Below, in pieces: positions 40,482-50,757 of a DNA stretch of 52,946 nucleotides. The stretch is from Nanobdellati archaeon. GTDB lineage: Archaea > EX4484-52 > GLR71. The stretch spans positions 1 to 52,946 of the forward strand of contig JAHYJO010000009.1 of assembly GCA_019429125.1 (NCBI GenBank), in the 5' to 3' direction. A program made the position numbers and the translations under genes. Every line of letters starts with the position of its first letter. Within the stretch, counting starts at the first letter, position 1. The notes beneath the pieces are model-generated. The model was not told the origin of the DNA. It made no database searches and saw nothing but the letters and a program-made list of their open reading frames with translations.

Positions 40482-41894
40482 ATGGTACTCACATTCTTCA
40501 ACACAATGACTCGTAAAAAAGAGGTATTCACTCCGATTAAAGGAAACAAGGTAAACCTGTATGTCTGTGGTCTCACAGTCTATGACTACCCTCACGTTGG
40601 CCATAGCCGTGTCTATATAATGTGGGATATCCTAAGGCGATACTTAGACTATTCAGGATATGACCTAAAGCATGTCCAGAACATAACAGATATCCACGAT
40701 TCAATAATCAAACGCGCAAAAGAAGAAAACGTATCTTTAGAAGACCTGACCAAAAAGTTCACAGACATTGCTTTTGAAGACATGGATCGGTTAAGGATTA
40801 AGCGCGCTCACGTTTATCCTAAAGTCACAGATCACATAAAAGAGATAATAGACATGATAACAACCTTGATTGATAAAGGCTATGCTTACACCACAGACGA
40901 CGGTTCAGTCTATTATGACATATCAAAATTCGCAGATTACGGCAAACTGTCAAGGATAGACCTAACCCAGACAAAGGCGGGCGCAAGAGTGGAAGTGGAT
41001 GACTACAAAGAAAACCCTCAGGATTTCGCACTCTGGAAATCTGCAGATGACGCACCAACCTGGGATAGTCCCTGGGGCAAGGGTCGACCTGGCTGGCACA
41101 TAGAATGTTCAGTAATGGCAAGAAAGCACTTAGGTGATACTCTTGACATCCACACAGGTGGTATGGATCATTATTTTCCGCACCATGAAAACGAAATTGC
41201 TCAAAGTGAAGCAGCCACAGGCAAAAAGTTCGTAAACTACTGGATGCACACAGCATTCATAAACATAGGTGGCGAAAAGATGTCAAAATCCTTGAAGAAC
41301 TTCATAAGGATTAGAGACATACTTGAGACCTACAGACCTGAAGTATTACGACTTTTCATGGTATCATCCCATTACCGGACACCTGTAGACTACAATCCAA
41401 AAAACATAGACAATGCAAAGGCAGCCCTTGACCGCCTTGAGACATTCCTTGACAATCTTGACTTCTACAAGAAAGAGGCAAAAGATAAAGGACAAGAAGA
41501 CAAAACCGTCAAAGAACTTATCTATAAGTCTAAAGAGGATTTCATAACTGCCATGGATGACGACCTAAACACACCTGAAGCATTTGAATCACTTTTCCGT
41601 TTCGTCAAAGACATAAACCGTCTGATGGAACAGCCCAGTGCAATAGGTAAAATTAAAATCGACAACATCAAAGCGCACCTATATGACATAGATCAAATAT
41701 TTGACATACTTCCCGAAAAAGACAAAAAAGAAGACGCGATATCTGATGAAGTTAATGCTCTAATAGAAAAACGAGAACAAGCAAGAACTGAAAAGAACTG
41801 GACTGAAGCCGACATGATAAGGGACAAGCTTGACAAGTTAGGTATAGTCTTAGAAGACACAGGTAAGGGTATTAGGTGGAAGAAAAAAAGATAA
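40482..41894 (+). CDS. cysS: Cysteinyl-tRNA synthetase
   Basis: YVCGLTVYDYPHVGHSR, GRPGWHIECSVMA, GGMDHYFPHHENEIAQSEA, KMSKSLKN. Confidence 0.97.
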   Translation: MVLTFFNTMTRKKEVFTPIKGNKVNLYVCGLTVYDYPHVGHSRVYIMWDILRRYLDYSGYDLKHVQNITDIHDSIIKRAKEENVSLEDLTKKFTDIAFEDMDRLRIKRAHVYPKVTDHIKEIIDMITTLIDKGYAYTTDDGSVYYDISKFADYGKLSRIDLTQTKAGARVEVDDYKENPQDFALWKSADDAPTWDSPWGKGRPGWHIECSVMARKHLGDTLDIHTGGMDHYFPHHENEIAQSEAATGKKFVNYWMHTAFINIGGEKMSKSLKNFIRIRDILETYRPEVLRLFMVSSHYRTPVDYNPKNIDNAKAALDRLETFLDNLDFYKKEAKDKGQEDKTVKELIYKSKEDFITAMDDDLNTPEAFESLFRFVKDINRLMEQPSAIGKIKIDNIKAHLYDIDQIFDILPEKDKKEDAISDEVNALIEKREQARTEKNWTEADMIRDKLDKLGIVLEDTGKGIRWKKKR

Positions 41895-41958
41895 TTTTTT
41901 CTTTCCGCGCACAAAAACTATAAAAGCACCCAGAACCAATTATTAAATAGTGATACTT

Positions 41959-42165
41959 ATGGAAAAACAAGAAATGCCCTTACCTGAAGGCAAATTAGGT
42001 CTTTTCTGGGTCATAGGCGCAATCGCAATGACTGCAGCAGGTTGGGTTTTAGGTCTTGAAAGCCAGACCTCATCAAATGTATTCATGGCATTCATACTTG
42101 TACTTTTTGCCGGCCTATCCTGGATTGGTGTTGCTGTCGGCGTGATACATAGAAATAGGAAATGA
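41959..42165 (+). CDS. Small two-TM membrane protein
   Basis: MEKQEMPLPEGKLGLFWVIGAIAMTAAGW... Confidence 0.5.
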   Translation: MEKQEMPLPEGKLGLFWVIGAIAMTAAGWVLGLESQTSSNVFMAFILVLFAGLSWIGVAVGVIHRNRK

Positions 42166-42170
42166 TTTTA

Positions 42171-42386
42171 ATGTCTAATCCTCTCCCCGAACAAAAGCTC
42201 ATAGGCGAATGGATGATTGCAACCACGTTTATAGTCTTTGGGATGTGGATTGCAATAAATGTGGAATGGGTATTGGGCACAACTACAGGGTCATATTATG
42301 GCGCACTCTTTGTCGCATTCATCTTTAATCTAGTTGCAGGTCTGATATATTCAGCAATAACCTCAGAAGTAGCAAGGGACTTGTAA
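42171..42386 (+). CDS. Small two-TM membrane protein
   Basis: MSNPLPEQKLIGEWMIATTFIVFGMW...; tandem with previous. Confidence 0.5.
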   Translation: MSNPLPEQKLIGEWMIATTFIVFGMWIAINVEWVLGTTTGSYYGALFVAFIFNLVAGLIYSAITSEVARDL

Positions 42387-42394
42387 AACAATAT

Positions 42395-44323
42395 TCACAT
42401 CTTCTTTTTAATCGCGCCAAAATCAACAACTTTACCTGCATAAGTATAAGTCTGACAAGATTCATTACATTTACCACAATGAGAACAGGTCCTGTCAATA
42501 ACAATCTTCTTATCCACAATCTTAATCGACCCTCTATTGCACGTCTTGACACAGATCCCGCAAAGATTACATGTATCAAACTTAATAATCGTCTTAACAA
42601 GTTCAGTAAACATATTTTTTGCATCATCTTTAGAATCAGATTTAATGACAATATGTCCACTCGCAAAAAGTGATATGTCGCATTTACCAGTCCTAACAGT
42701 TATAGCGCCCAAATCTTCTGAATACCTAACACTTCCAAGTATGTTAAACACTCCGGCAAGTTTCTCAAAATCTTTGATTCCTGAAAGCACGCCTTCAAGA
42801 GAGAATTTCTTGTCGTGGCATGGAACTATTCCTGAAACACTTGATATACTATAATCTGTCTTTTTTTCTTGTGGCACAAGGTTAACACCTTTAGTTTCAG
42901 ATATACGCAACATCTTTTTAGGGAAATCTTTCCATCTCCAGAACCCAAGCCGTATATATTTCTTGCTAAGCATCCGTGTTTCTGCCCAATCAATCAAATA
43001 CTGATTAAATTTCTTATATTTATCGAAATGGTTCTCTTTCATCTTCTGGTATTCGCAATCAAGTCCTGATGGACACATCCAGCACCCGACCCGTTCAAAA
43101 CCCAAATCATAAAGTTTATTGTATCTTAATTTTTTAGATAATATAAAAAACCATACCTCAAGCGAAGTCCAGTCAAGTATTGGGTATGCGCTTATCTGTC
43201 CTGGCACAAACGGATTTGAATCTTCTCTTTTAGACATTGCTCTTGCAAATGACTCATTTTTCCTCTTACCTTCAAACGTAAGACATCCATCAGGATAATT
43301 AAGTGATACATATTCGGCAATGGGTGCAAGCTTATGTGTCTTACAACACCATCTATAATCTTTTGCAGGCGGTCCAAAAGTATCCATCTCCGAATAGAAA
43401 TCTTTATCATTATTAAGCAGACGTATCTTTTTCTTAAGATGTTTCTGCATCATTGTAATGTAATCTATAGTCTCTGGAAATTCAAGACCCGTATCAATAA
43501 ATATAATCTCAAAGTTAGATGTCACACTTTTAATAAGTTCCAATACAACAAGACTGTCCTTGCCTCCACTGAATGCGACATTGATTGGTTTTTTATTTTT
43601 TTCCATAGTGCTACTGATGAATTCTTTAGCTTCCTTTTCAGCGATTGTAAGTGCACCTTTATTTGCGATTATTGCTTTTGGAATATCGCTGTATAAGTTA
43701 GAGAAAGCAAATTCGTCCCGTGTTATGTCAATTATTTTGATGACTTCCTTGTCATCTGTAAGTTCTTTCTTGACCAGGCCTTTACCTATCATCTTATTTG
43801 GGAACATCAATATTGCATAGTCTCCGATATTGAATTTCTCACTTGACAATACAATCACATTGTCTGAATCAATATACTTACCTTTAAGGTGCCCCTTAGG
43901 CATTGTCTTGACCCGTATCTTCCTTATTGATGACTTATCAAATACTACGCAACCTTCAATTGAAGGAATAAACATGAACCTTTTATCCACTATATTAAAT
44001 TCAAGGTTCCCAATAACGATTCCGTCGACAATGACCTCATCAACCCTGTCAAGTCCGGATGTTTTGGCAAGGTATATTGTCTTTTTACGCATCACTTTAC
44101 CCGTGCGCGAGCCGTAAGCATTAGTAATTAGTTTGTTTATTTCTTGTGTTTCAGTTTCGAAAGCAGGTCTAATCTCACCGTTACCAGTAAGACTAATCGC
44201 CTTGCCACGTCCTCCACAGATATCGCATTTTTTGCGTAGCAGTGGCACATTGCATTCCGTGCACCATCTAACATATGTAGCTTGCCTTTGCATTTTAGTA
44301 TTTCGTTGCATTTGGTGTCTCAC
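42395..44323 (-). CDS. PAPS-reductase-family (PP-loop) protein with N-terminal zinc ribbon and C-terminal 4Fe-4S ferredoxin domain
   Basis: CTECNVPLLRKKCDICGG; VAFSGGKDSLVVLELI; CNLCGICVKTCNRGSI...CSHCGKCNESC. Confidence 0.88.
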   Translation of the reverse strand: MRHQMQRNTKMQRQATYVRWCTECNVPLLRKKCDICGGRGKAISLTGNGEIRPAFETETQEINKLITNAYGSRTGKVMRKKTIYLAKTSGLDRVDEVIVDGIVIGNLEFNIVDKRFMFIPSIEGCVVFDKSSIRKIRVKTMPKGHLKGKYIDSDNVIVLSSEKFNIGDYAILMFPNKMIGKGLVKKELTDDKEVIKIIDITRDEFAFSNLYSDIPKAIIANKGALTIAEKEAKEFISSTMEKNKKPINVAFSGGKDSLVVLELIKSVTSNFEIIFIDTGLEFPETIDYITMMQKHLKKKIRLLNNDKDFYSEMDTFGPPAKDYRWCCKTHKLAPIAEYVSLNYPDGCLTFEGKRKNESFARAMSKREDSNPFVPGQISAYPILDWTSLEVWFFILSKKLRYNKLYDLGFERVGCWMCPSGLDCEYQKMKENHFDKYKKFNQYLIDWAETRMLSKKYIRLGFWRWKDFPKKMLRISETKGVNLVPQEKKTDYSISSVSGIVPCHDKKFSLEGVLSGIKDFEKLAGVFNILGSVRYSEDLGAITVRTGKCDISLFASGHIVIKSDSKDDAKNMFTELVKTIIKFDTCNLCGICVKTCNRGSIKIVDKKIVIDRTCSHCGKCNESCQTYTYAGKVVDFGAIKKKM

Positions 44324-44367
44324 ATCTATGATTTATAGAACTAGATATATATATTAAAATAAAAAGT

Positions 44368-44441
44368 GAGCCCGAAGGGATTTGAACCCTCGACCTACTG
44401 GTCCGAAGCCAGTCGCTCTATCCAAACTGAGCCACGAGCCC
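44368..44441 (-). tRNA. tRNA-Arg(TCG)
   Basis: Reverse complement GGGCTCG TG GCTC AGTTTGGATA GAGC G ACTGG CTTCGGA CCAGT AGGTC GAGGG TTCAAAT CCCTT CGGGCTC A; no intron. Confidence 0.93.
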
Positions 44442-44474
44442 ACAGAATTAAATGACCATATAGTTTTTTAAATG

Positions 44475-45602
44475 TTACAATTTGATGTCCTCATCTTTTA
44501 TGTCAAACACTTTTTTGCAAAGCTCTGAAAATACGACATCTTTTGTGTATATTATATCATTTATTTGGATCACTGCCGTTTCAGTTTTATCCATCATTAT
44601 GTCATTTTTAGCTATATACTCTTCGATGGCTTGCGAATTGTGGTAGTATTTGCTGTAATCTTCGTAGATACAAAGTGATACATATTCATTTTCGTCATAC
44701 ACCCTTAAGAAATAATGTGGGTGTTCACGGTCTATATATTTTACAAATTCAGTTCTTTCTTCAATACTTTTTCTCGGATTGAATCTAAATGAGTTATAGA
44801 CTATAAGCTCGTTGTCGAGTTTTTTGAGCACAGGGACTATAACAGGTTTCAATATACTCTCATTTAGAATTTTATGTTTTATTTTTCTAAATGTCTGTAT
44901 ATTTATGCCTGTTATCTCAGCGAGCGTTTTGCTGTTATTCTCAGGGAATTTACACAGATAAAAGATGACTCTCTTATCATTTCTATTCAGGTTAACCCTC
45001 TTAAGTGTCCTGTCTTTTATTTTTATCATGTCAGGACAATCTTTGTCGTCTTTAATCTCTAATCTAAATATGTGTTTAATTAGGTTTGCATAGTTGAAAT
45101 ATATGTTTGCATGTGTTAGTGCGAAATTGACATATTTGGGGTATCCATTTATAAATATATTTTGGTTATACCATTTCTCCTCAAAATTATATTGTCCTAT
45201 CTTTAGTTTTGCAAAATCCTTGACAAAATTAAGGCCTATAAAAGATGACTCTGTGATAATTGTAAATACGCTGTTGTCATATTTGTTTAACACAATTTTT
45301 GATAACTTTTTCAATATCTCTTTGTTTAAATTAGGATTTATATGAAAAAATGTGTTTTTTATAATTTCTTCATTTATGTATTCAGAACCTATACGGTATT
45401 TAATGTGATATACCTCATTGTCTTTCAATCGTTTTTTTATTGCAGTGACAGTTGACCTGTTGAGGTCTATCTTTTCAGAAAGTTCCTGATCAGTCTTAAG
45501 TGGCCATCTAGTTATTGCGTAAAGTACAAGTTTCTCTTTATCTGAGAGTTTATCTGGTTTTATCTTTTTTATCTGTTTATATGTGGTAATCTCTGAGTTC
45601 AT
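44475..45602 (-). CDS. Transcriptional regulator with two wHTH-like domains
   Basis: TDQELSEKIDLNRSTVTAIKKRLKDNEV and NSKTLAEITGINIQTFRKIKHKILNE. Confidence 0.65.
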   Translation of the reverse strand: MNSEITTYKQIKKIKPDKLSDKEKLVLYAITRWPLKTDQELSEKIDLNRSTVTAIKKRLKDNEVYHIKYRIGSEYINEEIIKNTFFHINPNLNKEILKKLSKIVLNKYDNSVFTIITESSFIGLNFVKDFAKLKIGQYNFEEKWYNQNIFINGYPKYVNFALTHANIYFNYANLIKHIFRLEIKDDKDCPDMIKIKDRTLKRVNLNRNDKRVIFYLCKFPENNSKTLAEITGINIQTFRKIKHKILNESILKPVIVPVLKKLDNELIVYNSFRFNPRKSIEERTEFVKYIDREHPHYFLRVYDENEYVSLCIYEDYSKYYHNSQAIEEYIAKNDIMMDKTETAVIQINDIIYTKDVVFSELCKKVFDIKDEDIKL

Positions 45603-45779
45603 AAGGTATAATCTATTTAATATAATATATAAATGTTTCTGTCAATAAAATACATATTATACAGTAATCTATAGTTTATGGTCAGTTTTTAAAAAGAAAC
45701 TAATCAAAAAACAAAATCTTTATATACTTTGACCTACTATATAAATATCCCTACAACAAAAAATAAAATCTCATATTTT

Positions 45780-45860
45780 GTGGACTCTCTCTCCATCAAA
45801 GGAATCATTGATTCCTTGGGTGTCTGATACTATGGGGTATCAGGCATCCAATCCAGGGCT
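45780..45860. other. Two tandem hairpins; candidate structured RNA or terminator
   Basis: AAGGAATC-att-GATTCCTT then GGGTGTCTGATAC-tatggg-GTATCAGGCATCC, in the gap between gatB and the wHTH gene. Confidence 0.4.
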
Positions 45861-45867
45861 ATATTAA

Positions 45868-47289
45868 TCATTTAAGTTCTAAAAGAATTTCTTTTTTAGC
45901 AGTATTGGCGTCAATCTGTCCTTTAGTCTCGCGTATGACCTGCCCCACAAGGAAATGAAGCGATTTCTCGTTACCACTTTTATAATCATTAACTGCAACC
46001 TCATTTGTTTCAATGACTTTTATGACAATATCTTTTATTGCGCCTGTATCATCAATCTTTCCCAGTCCCAGCATCTTTGCAGCGCTCTTGTCATCAGTCT
46101 TAAGCTCGACCATCTTCCTAATTATCTGTTCAGTTACATGGTCTGTAAACTCTTTCTTTGCAAATGATACAAGTAAGCTTATTACCCATTCATCTTTGAG
46201 TCCGGAACCGACATAAGTAGTGTCATTATAATTCAATGTCTTTTTCAGTGGTCCTGAAATCCATCCTGCCGCAATCTGTGCACCCACTTTTTTTGCGACT
46301 TTCTCAAATATATCAGATATTGCCTTCTCGCTTGTAAGTTTCTCAGCCTCTTTTTCGTGCATACCATACTCTTTTATGAACCGTTTCTGTCTCTGGTCTG
46401 GTAGTTCAGGCAATCCTTTTCTAAGTTTGTCAATAAGTGATTTTTTTATCTCAATCTTTGTAAGATCTGGTTCAAATGTATACCCATAATCAGCTTCCGT
46501 CTCTTTTTTCCGCATAGCTTTTGTGACACCCATCTGTGGATCCCATTGCCTTGATTCAAGCGTGATAACTCCACCACCACGAACGACATTCTTCTGTCTT
46601 ATATGTTCATAGTTGAGTGCTTTCTCAATCTCTTTAGTCCCCGTGATGTTCTTGATTTCAACCCTTTCTCCGCCATTAATAGACAGGTTGCCGTCAGATT
46701 TGAGTGTGGCTTCACTTGCAAAATCATAGATGCCTAAGTAATCAAATATCTGCCCAATCTTCTGCAGGTATAGCCGTGCCTCATCAGGTGTTGCAAAATC
46801 AGGTTCAGTCACAATCTCGATAAGCGGTGTGCCCGCACGGTTATAATCAACAAGAGTGTACCCGCCAGTTGGCGAACTTTGATGTATAAGTTTTGCCGGA
46901 TCTTCCTCAATATGCAATCGTCGTATCCGTATATTCTTTTTAGTCCCAGCAACATTTAGTTCCATTATGCCGTTCTCTGCAAGTGGCACTTCATACTGTG
47001 TAGTCTGGAAATTCTTGCTCATATCAGGATAGAAATAAGTCTTTCTTGAAAAATAAATCTCACCTGCAATCTTGCAGTTAAGCGCGAGCGCAGCCTTGAT
47101 AGCGCTCTCGATAATCTTTTCATTAATCCGTGGTTTTGCACCCGGCATACCAAGACATGTAGGGCAGGTTAGAGTGTTGGGTTCAAGTGCATTCTTACTT
47201 TTGATAGATACAGGGTTTGCGCACCCGCATAAAAGTTTAGACTTAGAGTTAAGTTGCACATGTGTCTCAAGACCAATCATCATACTCAT
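45868..47289 (-). CDS. gatB: Asp/Glu-tRNA amidotransferase subunit B
   Basis: IGLETHVQLNSKSKLLCGC, LTCPTCLGMPGAKPRIN, YFYPDMSKNFQTTQYEVPLA, VDYNRAGTPLIEIVTEPD. Confidence 0.96.
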   Translation of the reverse strand: MSMMIGLETHVQLNSKSKLLCGCANPVSIKSKNALEPNTLTCPTCLGMPGAKPRINEKIIESAIKAALALNCKIAGEIYFSRKTYFYPDMSKNFQTTQYEVPLAENGIMELNVAGTKKNIRIRRLHIEEDPAKLIHQSSPTGGYTLVDYNRAGTPLIEIVTEPDFATPDEARLYLQKIGQIFDYLGIYDFASEATLKSDGNLSINGGERVEIKNITGTKEIEKALNYEHIRQKNVVRGGGVITLESRQWDPQMGVTKAMRKKETEADYGYTFEPDLTKIEIKKSLIDKLRKGLPELPDQRQKRFIKEYGMHEKEAEKLTSEKAISDIFEKVAKKVGAQIAAGWISGPLKKTLNYNDTTYVGSGLKDEWVISLLVSFAKKEFTDHVTEQIIRKMVELKTDDKSAAKMLGLGKIDDTGAIKDIVIKVIETNEVAVNDYKSGNEKSLHFLVGQVIRETKGQIDANTAKKEILLELK

Positions 47290-47400
47290 ATGGATATCAC
47301 TCTCAAAGATTTATGCTTTAATTATTTAAATGTTGGGTGTGGTATATATTATTCTTAGGACTTTTCATTATCTTTTATTTGTTAAGTGTATATAAAGATA

Positions 47401-48324
47401 TTATGCAATTTTGCTAGCATAATCTTTTCCATTATTATATAATATATTGTTTTTGTCTTTATTTCTTAAGGTCGTTGAATTGATAATTGGCATGTGATTA
47501 TCAAATGTGATATGTCCTCTGAATATATCGCTTTCAAAACAAATATGTTTCAATATTTCAGATTTATCGTCTTGCAGTTGTTTTAATTTTGTTGAATATG
47601 AAATATATTTTGTATTTGTGTGATAAAGATATTCAGTTGTGTGTCCTTCTAATGCATCAGAGCTTCCAAGATATATATTCTTTAAGTTATTTTCAATTAC
47701 TTTTTTTAATTTTGTGTATTTTTCAAATTCAAATTCATTTAAGTCCATATTTTCAATTAGGTTTAGCATTATGTCTGAACTATGTACACCATAAAATATG
47801 TTGCCACTCTGTGTTGTCTCATCTATTATTCTTGAAAGAGGAAATTCACCAGTTTCTAAAGTCTCTAGAATTCTATCGGGCGCATTGATATGTGCTTGTA
47901 TTGACATACCCTTGTCAATACCTTCTTTAAATATATTGTATATATTTTGATTAAATCCATCTATACAACGAAATTTTAATCCCTTAAATCCTGCATTTTT
48001 TAAGCCTGTTATATATTCAGAACAATCAATATCTTTCATCCATTTTGGTGGTGCTCTATTACTTGAATTGTAAGGTACATAAAAATAAGGAATTATTTCA
48101 GTGGTTAATTTTGGATGTATATCTTTCAAATTAAAATCGGAATTTATTTCTAGTAACTTTTCATCTTTGAATAAGCCTAGTATCTGATTAGCTTCTATAC
48201 ATGCCACTGCTTTATCTACATATAAATTTTCTTTTTTTGCTTTTTCAAAATAATCATAAATATTGTCTTGTAATGTGCCATCTACTTGATTAAGGTGTGT
48301 GTGACAATCTATAATGTTCAACAT
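47401..48324 (-). CDS. Amidohydrolase-like (TIM-barrel) protein
   Basis: IIDCHTHLNQ, GLKFRC, IQAHINAP. Confidence 0.6.
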   Translation of the reverse strand: MLNIIDCHTHLNQVDGTLQDNIYDYFEKAKKENLYVDKAVACIEANQILGLFKDEKLLEINSDFNLKDIHPKLTTEIIPYFYVPYNSSNRAPPKWMKDIDCSEYITGLKNAGFKGLKFRCIDGFNQNIYNIFKEGIDKGMSIQAHINAPDRILETLETGEFPLSRIIDETTQSGNIFYGVHSSDIMLNLIENMDLNEFEFEKYTKLKKVIENNLKNIYLGSSDALEGHTTEYLYHTNTKYISYSTKLKQLQDDKSEILKHICFESDIFRGHITFDNHMPIINSTTLRNKDKNNILYNNGKDYASKIA

Positions 48325-48392
48325 ATAACTAGTTAGTAGTAACAGTTTATAAATATATCGTTTATTGGTAAAATTAAGTGGTTTAAAATAAT

Positions 48393-49649
48393 TTAAACCA
48401 GCACAATTGTAGCAAGACCCAAGAAAACAAGGAATCCTAAAACATCAGTTGCCGTAGTAATGAATATTGTAGCTGAAGTTGCCGGATCTTTGCCCATCTG
48501 TTTCATGAAGACAGGTACCAATGCGCCGAAAAGGCCAGCAATGACAAGGTTGAAGACCATCGCAACACCTACCACAAGCCCAAGCATGGGGCTCTTATTG
48601 ACAAATGTAGCAATAACTGCAACCAACAGTCCTGTAATAACACCATTGATACATCCTGCAATCATCTCATTCAATATGACTCTCTTTGATGTCTTGAGTT
48701 CTATCTCTTTAAGTGTAAGACCACGGACTGTCACAGCCATAGTCTGCGTGCCTGCGTTGCCACCCATTCCTGCAACAATTGGCATGTATGCAGCAAGAAG
48801 TATGACTGCTGACAACGTATCAGCAAAAAGCCCGATGACAGATGCAGCAAGAAATGCAGTCCCAAGATTCAGGATGAGCCATTTGTATCTGTATTTAACT
48901 TTAGTCAGTGCGGAGTCAAATACATCCTCATCACGGCTGACACCTGCAAAATCATATAATGCGTTACTTGCCTGTTTCTGTATCAGTTTCAGTATGTCGT
49001 CAGAATATATGACACCTATTATGCTCCTGTCTTCATCAAGCACCACAATCTTTGAATGCGGATTTTTCTTGAACAGATTTATAATATCATTTTCGCCTTG
49101 GTTATATCTTATGTATGGGACTTTACGTATATGTTTATTGACTTCCTCATCTTTTGAATAAAGTCCAAGGTCGTGCATCAACAGTTCACCATGGAGAAGT
49201 CCTTCATGGACAACAAGTATTGCAGGGAGCTTGCCCGTCCTCATCTCATGTTTCTTGATAATCTTTGAAACGTCAGAAAATGTAGTCTCGCAATCAACAT
49301 CGATGTAATCAAGACTCATGATACCTGCAGCGCTTGCAGGGTCAAATTTGAGCAGATATTCAACTTTTTCTTTCATATCCTTACTCAATTTATCTATGAT
49401 ATTTTGTCGTCTGTGCGCACTTTCTATGTTCTGTAGAAGATCAGTTGAGTCATCAGGGTCAAGATAATGCAGTAAATTTATAATCTCAACACTTTTCAAT
49501 TTGTTTATTATCCTTTTCCGTAGTATCCTTGATATATTAAGTAGCACAAAACCCTGTTCATTTACAGGGATACTTCTAAATACGGTTATTTTATCGGTTG
49601 CAACCATAACCTCATGTATATGGTTTTTATGTACCTCTTTTTTGAACAT
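48393..49649 (-). CDS. mgtE: MgtE-family Mg2+ transporter
   Basis: MgtE N domain, CBS domains, PIVAGMGGNAGTQTMAVTVRGL. Confidence 0.93.
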   Translation of the reverse strand: MFKKEVHKNHIHEVMVATDKITVFRSIPVNEQGFVLLNISRILRKRIINKLKSVEIINLLHYLDPDDSTDLLQNIESAHRRQNIIDKLSKDMKEKVEYLLKFDPASAAGIMSLDYIDVDCETTFSDVSKIIKKHEMRTGKLPAILVVHEGLLHGELLMHDLGLYSKDEEVNKHIRKVPYIRYNQGENDIINLFKKNPHSKIVVLDEDRSIIGVIYSDDILKLIQKQASNALYDFAGVSRDEDVFDSALTKVKYRYKWLILNLGTAFLAASVIGLFADTLSAVILLAAYMPIVAGMGGNAGTQTMAVTVRGLTLKEIELKTSKRVILNEMIAGCINGVITGLLVAVIATFVNKSPMLGLVVGVAMVFNLVIAGLFGALVPVFMKQMGKDPATSATIFITTATDVLGFLVFLGLATIVLV

Positions 49650-49670
49650 GTCATCAACTGTTTTCTAATA

Positions 49671-49731
49671 TTTTGATTAAGTGATTATTCTATTTTGATT
49701 AAGTGATTATTCTATTTTGATTAAGTGATTT
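49671..49731. repeat. Three tandem 22-bp direct repeats
   Basis: ttttgattaagtgattattcta x2 plus ttttgattaagtgattt, between divergent mgtE and the 49807 ORF. Confidence 0.9.
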
Positions 49732-49806
49732 ACTTGCATCAAATACTTATCTCTAATTATTGAGTGTTTTATACATATATATAATGTATAAGATATAATT
49801 GATTTC

Positions 49807-50268
49807 ATGCGCTACTTTGACAATTATGCTTACTTTTATGATCTCTCAAACGATGAAGAGGGCAATTTCAATAAAATTAAATCCGAAAAGCCAGAATATC
49901 TTGCACATATAAGGGCAACACTCGCAGAAAGATGGGACTCTCTCCCTAAAAAAGAATATCATTCCCTATACCCGAGCCGTTCTGAACCCGGACACATGAT
50001 AACCTTAAAGCGCGAGCATGTCATATTGATTCTACATCTTGAACGTTCTGAAGAGAAGGTTGAAGGAGGAAATACAGTCCTCCATGAGACCGACCTAGTC
50101 TTTGAAAAAGACAGTTTCGCAAAATTAGTCAAGCGCACAGACATGTGTCCCGACCGCGCCAGGATGTCATTTAGGATACATAAATGGGGTGACGAGCGCA
50201 TGCTAACAATCCTAAAAAAAGACAAAATCTTCAGGCAATTCATAAAACGGATGAACGAGATATTGTGA
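49807..50268 (+). CDS. Hypothetical protein
   Basis: 153-aa ORF, intact; no family recognised. Confidence 0.55.
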   Translation: MRYFDNYAYFYDLSNDEEGNFNKIKSEKPEYLAHIRATLAERWDSLPKKEYHSLYPSRSEPGHMITLKREHVILILHLERSEEKVEGGNTVLHETDLVFEKDSFAKLVKRTDMCPDRARMSFRIHKWGDERMLTILKKDKIFRQFIKRMNEIL

Positions 50269-50757
50269 AAATAAGTAAAAAACCTATAAATACAACCTAA
50301 AAAGTATAAATTAAGGATGACAATCTCAAAACATTAAATGGTTCTAAAACATATTATTAAACAATATGTCATGTGTAACTCACATATTATTAAACGATAT
50401 GCAACGAACACATACATTTTGCGCCAATGCCTCATTCTTAATGGATTCTCCCGCATCAAAGTTCTGAAGGTAATAGATATTAAGAAATTTAAGTTTGAGC
50501 GGATTCACATAGAGATACAGGCTCGCAAGTTATTGATTTTTTAGGCTACGTAGTTACAAGTCAAAAGGAATAAAATCTTAATAATGTGGTAGTTTCCACT
50601 CATTATAAATAACTTATCTAAAAGTCATCACCATAAGTATTAACGCATCTATATGCAAGTCGTATTGCTAATTAATAATTAGAGTAAACCCCTCCCTTAA
50701 GCAGATTGAATATTTTTCAATCGATTTTTAAGATAAAATAATTAAAAAGGTAAAACA

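Noticed and set aside
49660-49740. Possible CRISPR array
   Set aside because: Three contiguous 22-bp units with no spacers; no cas genes in the window. Treated as iterons.
50338-50544. 68-aa ORF upstream of the AlbA_2 locus
   Set aside because: Starts inside a direct repeat, no recognised domain, coding status uncertain.
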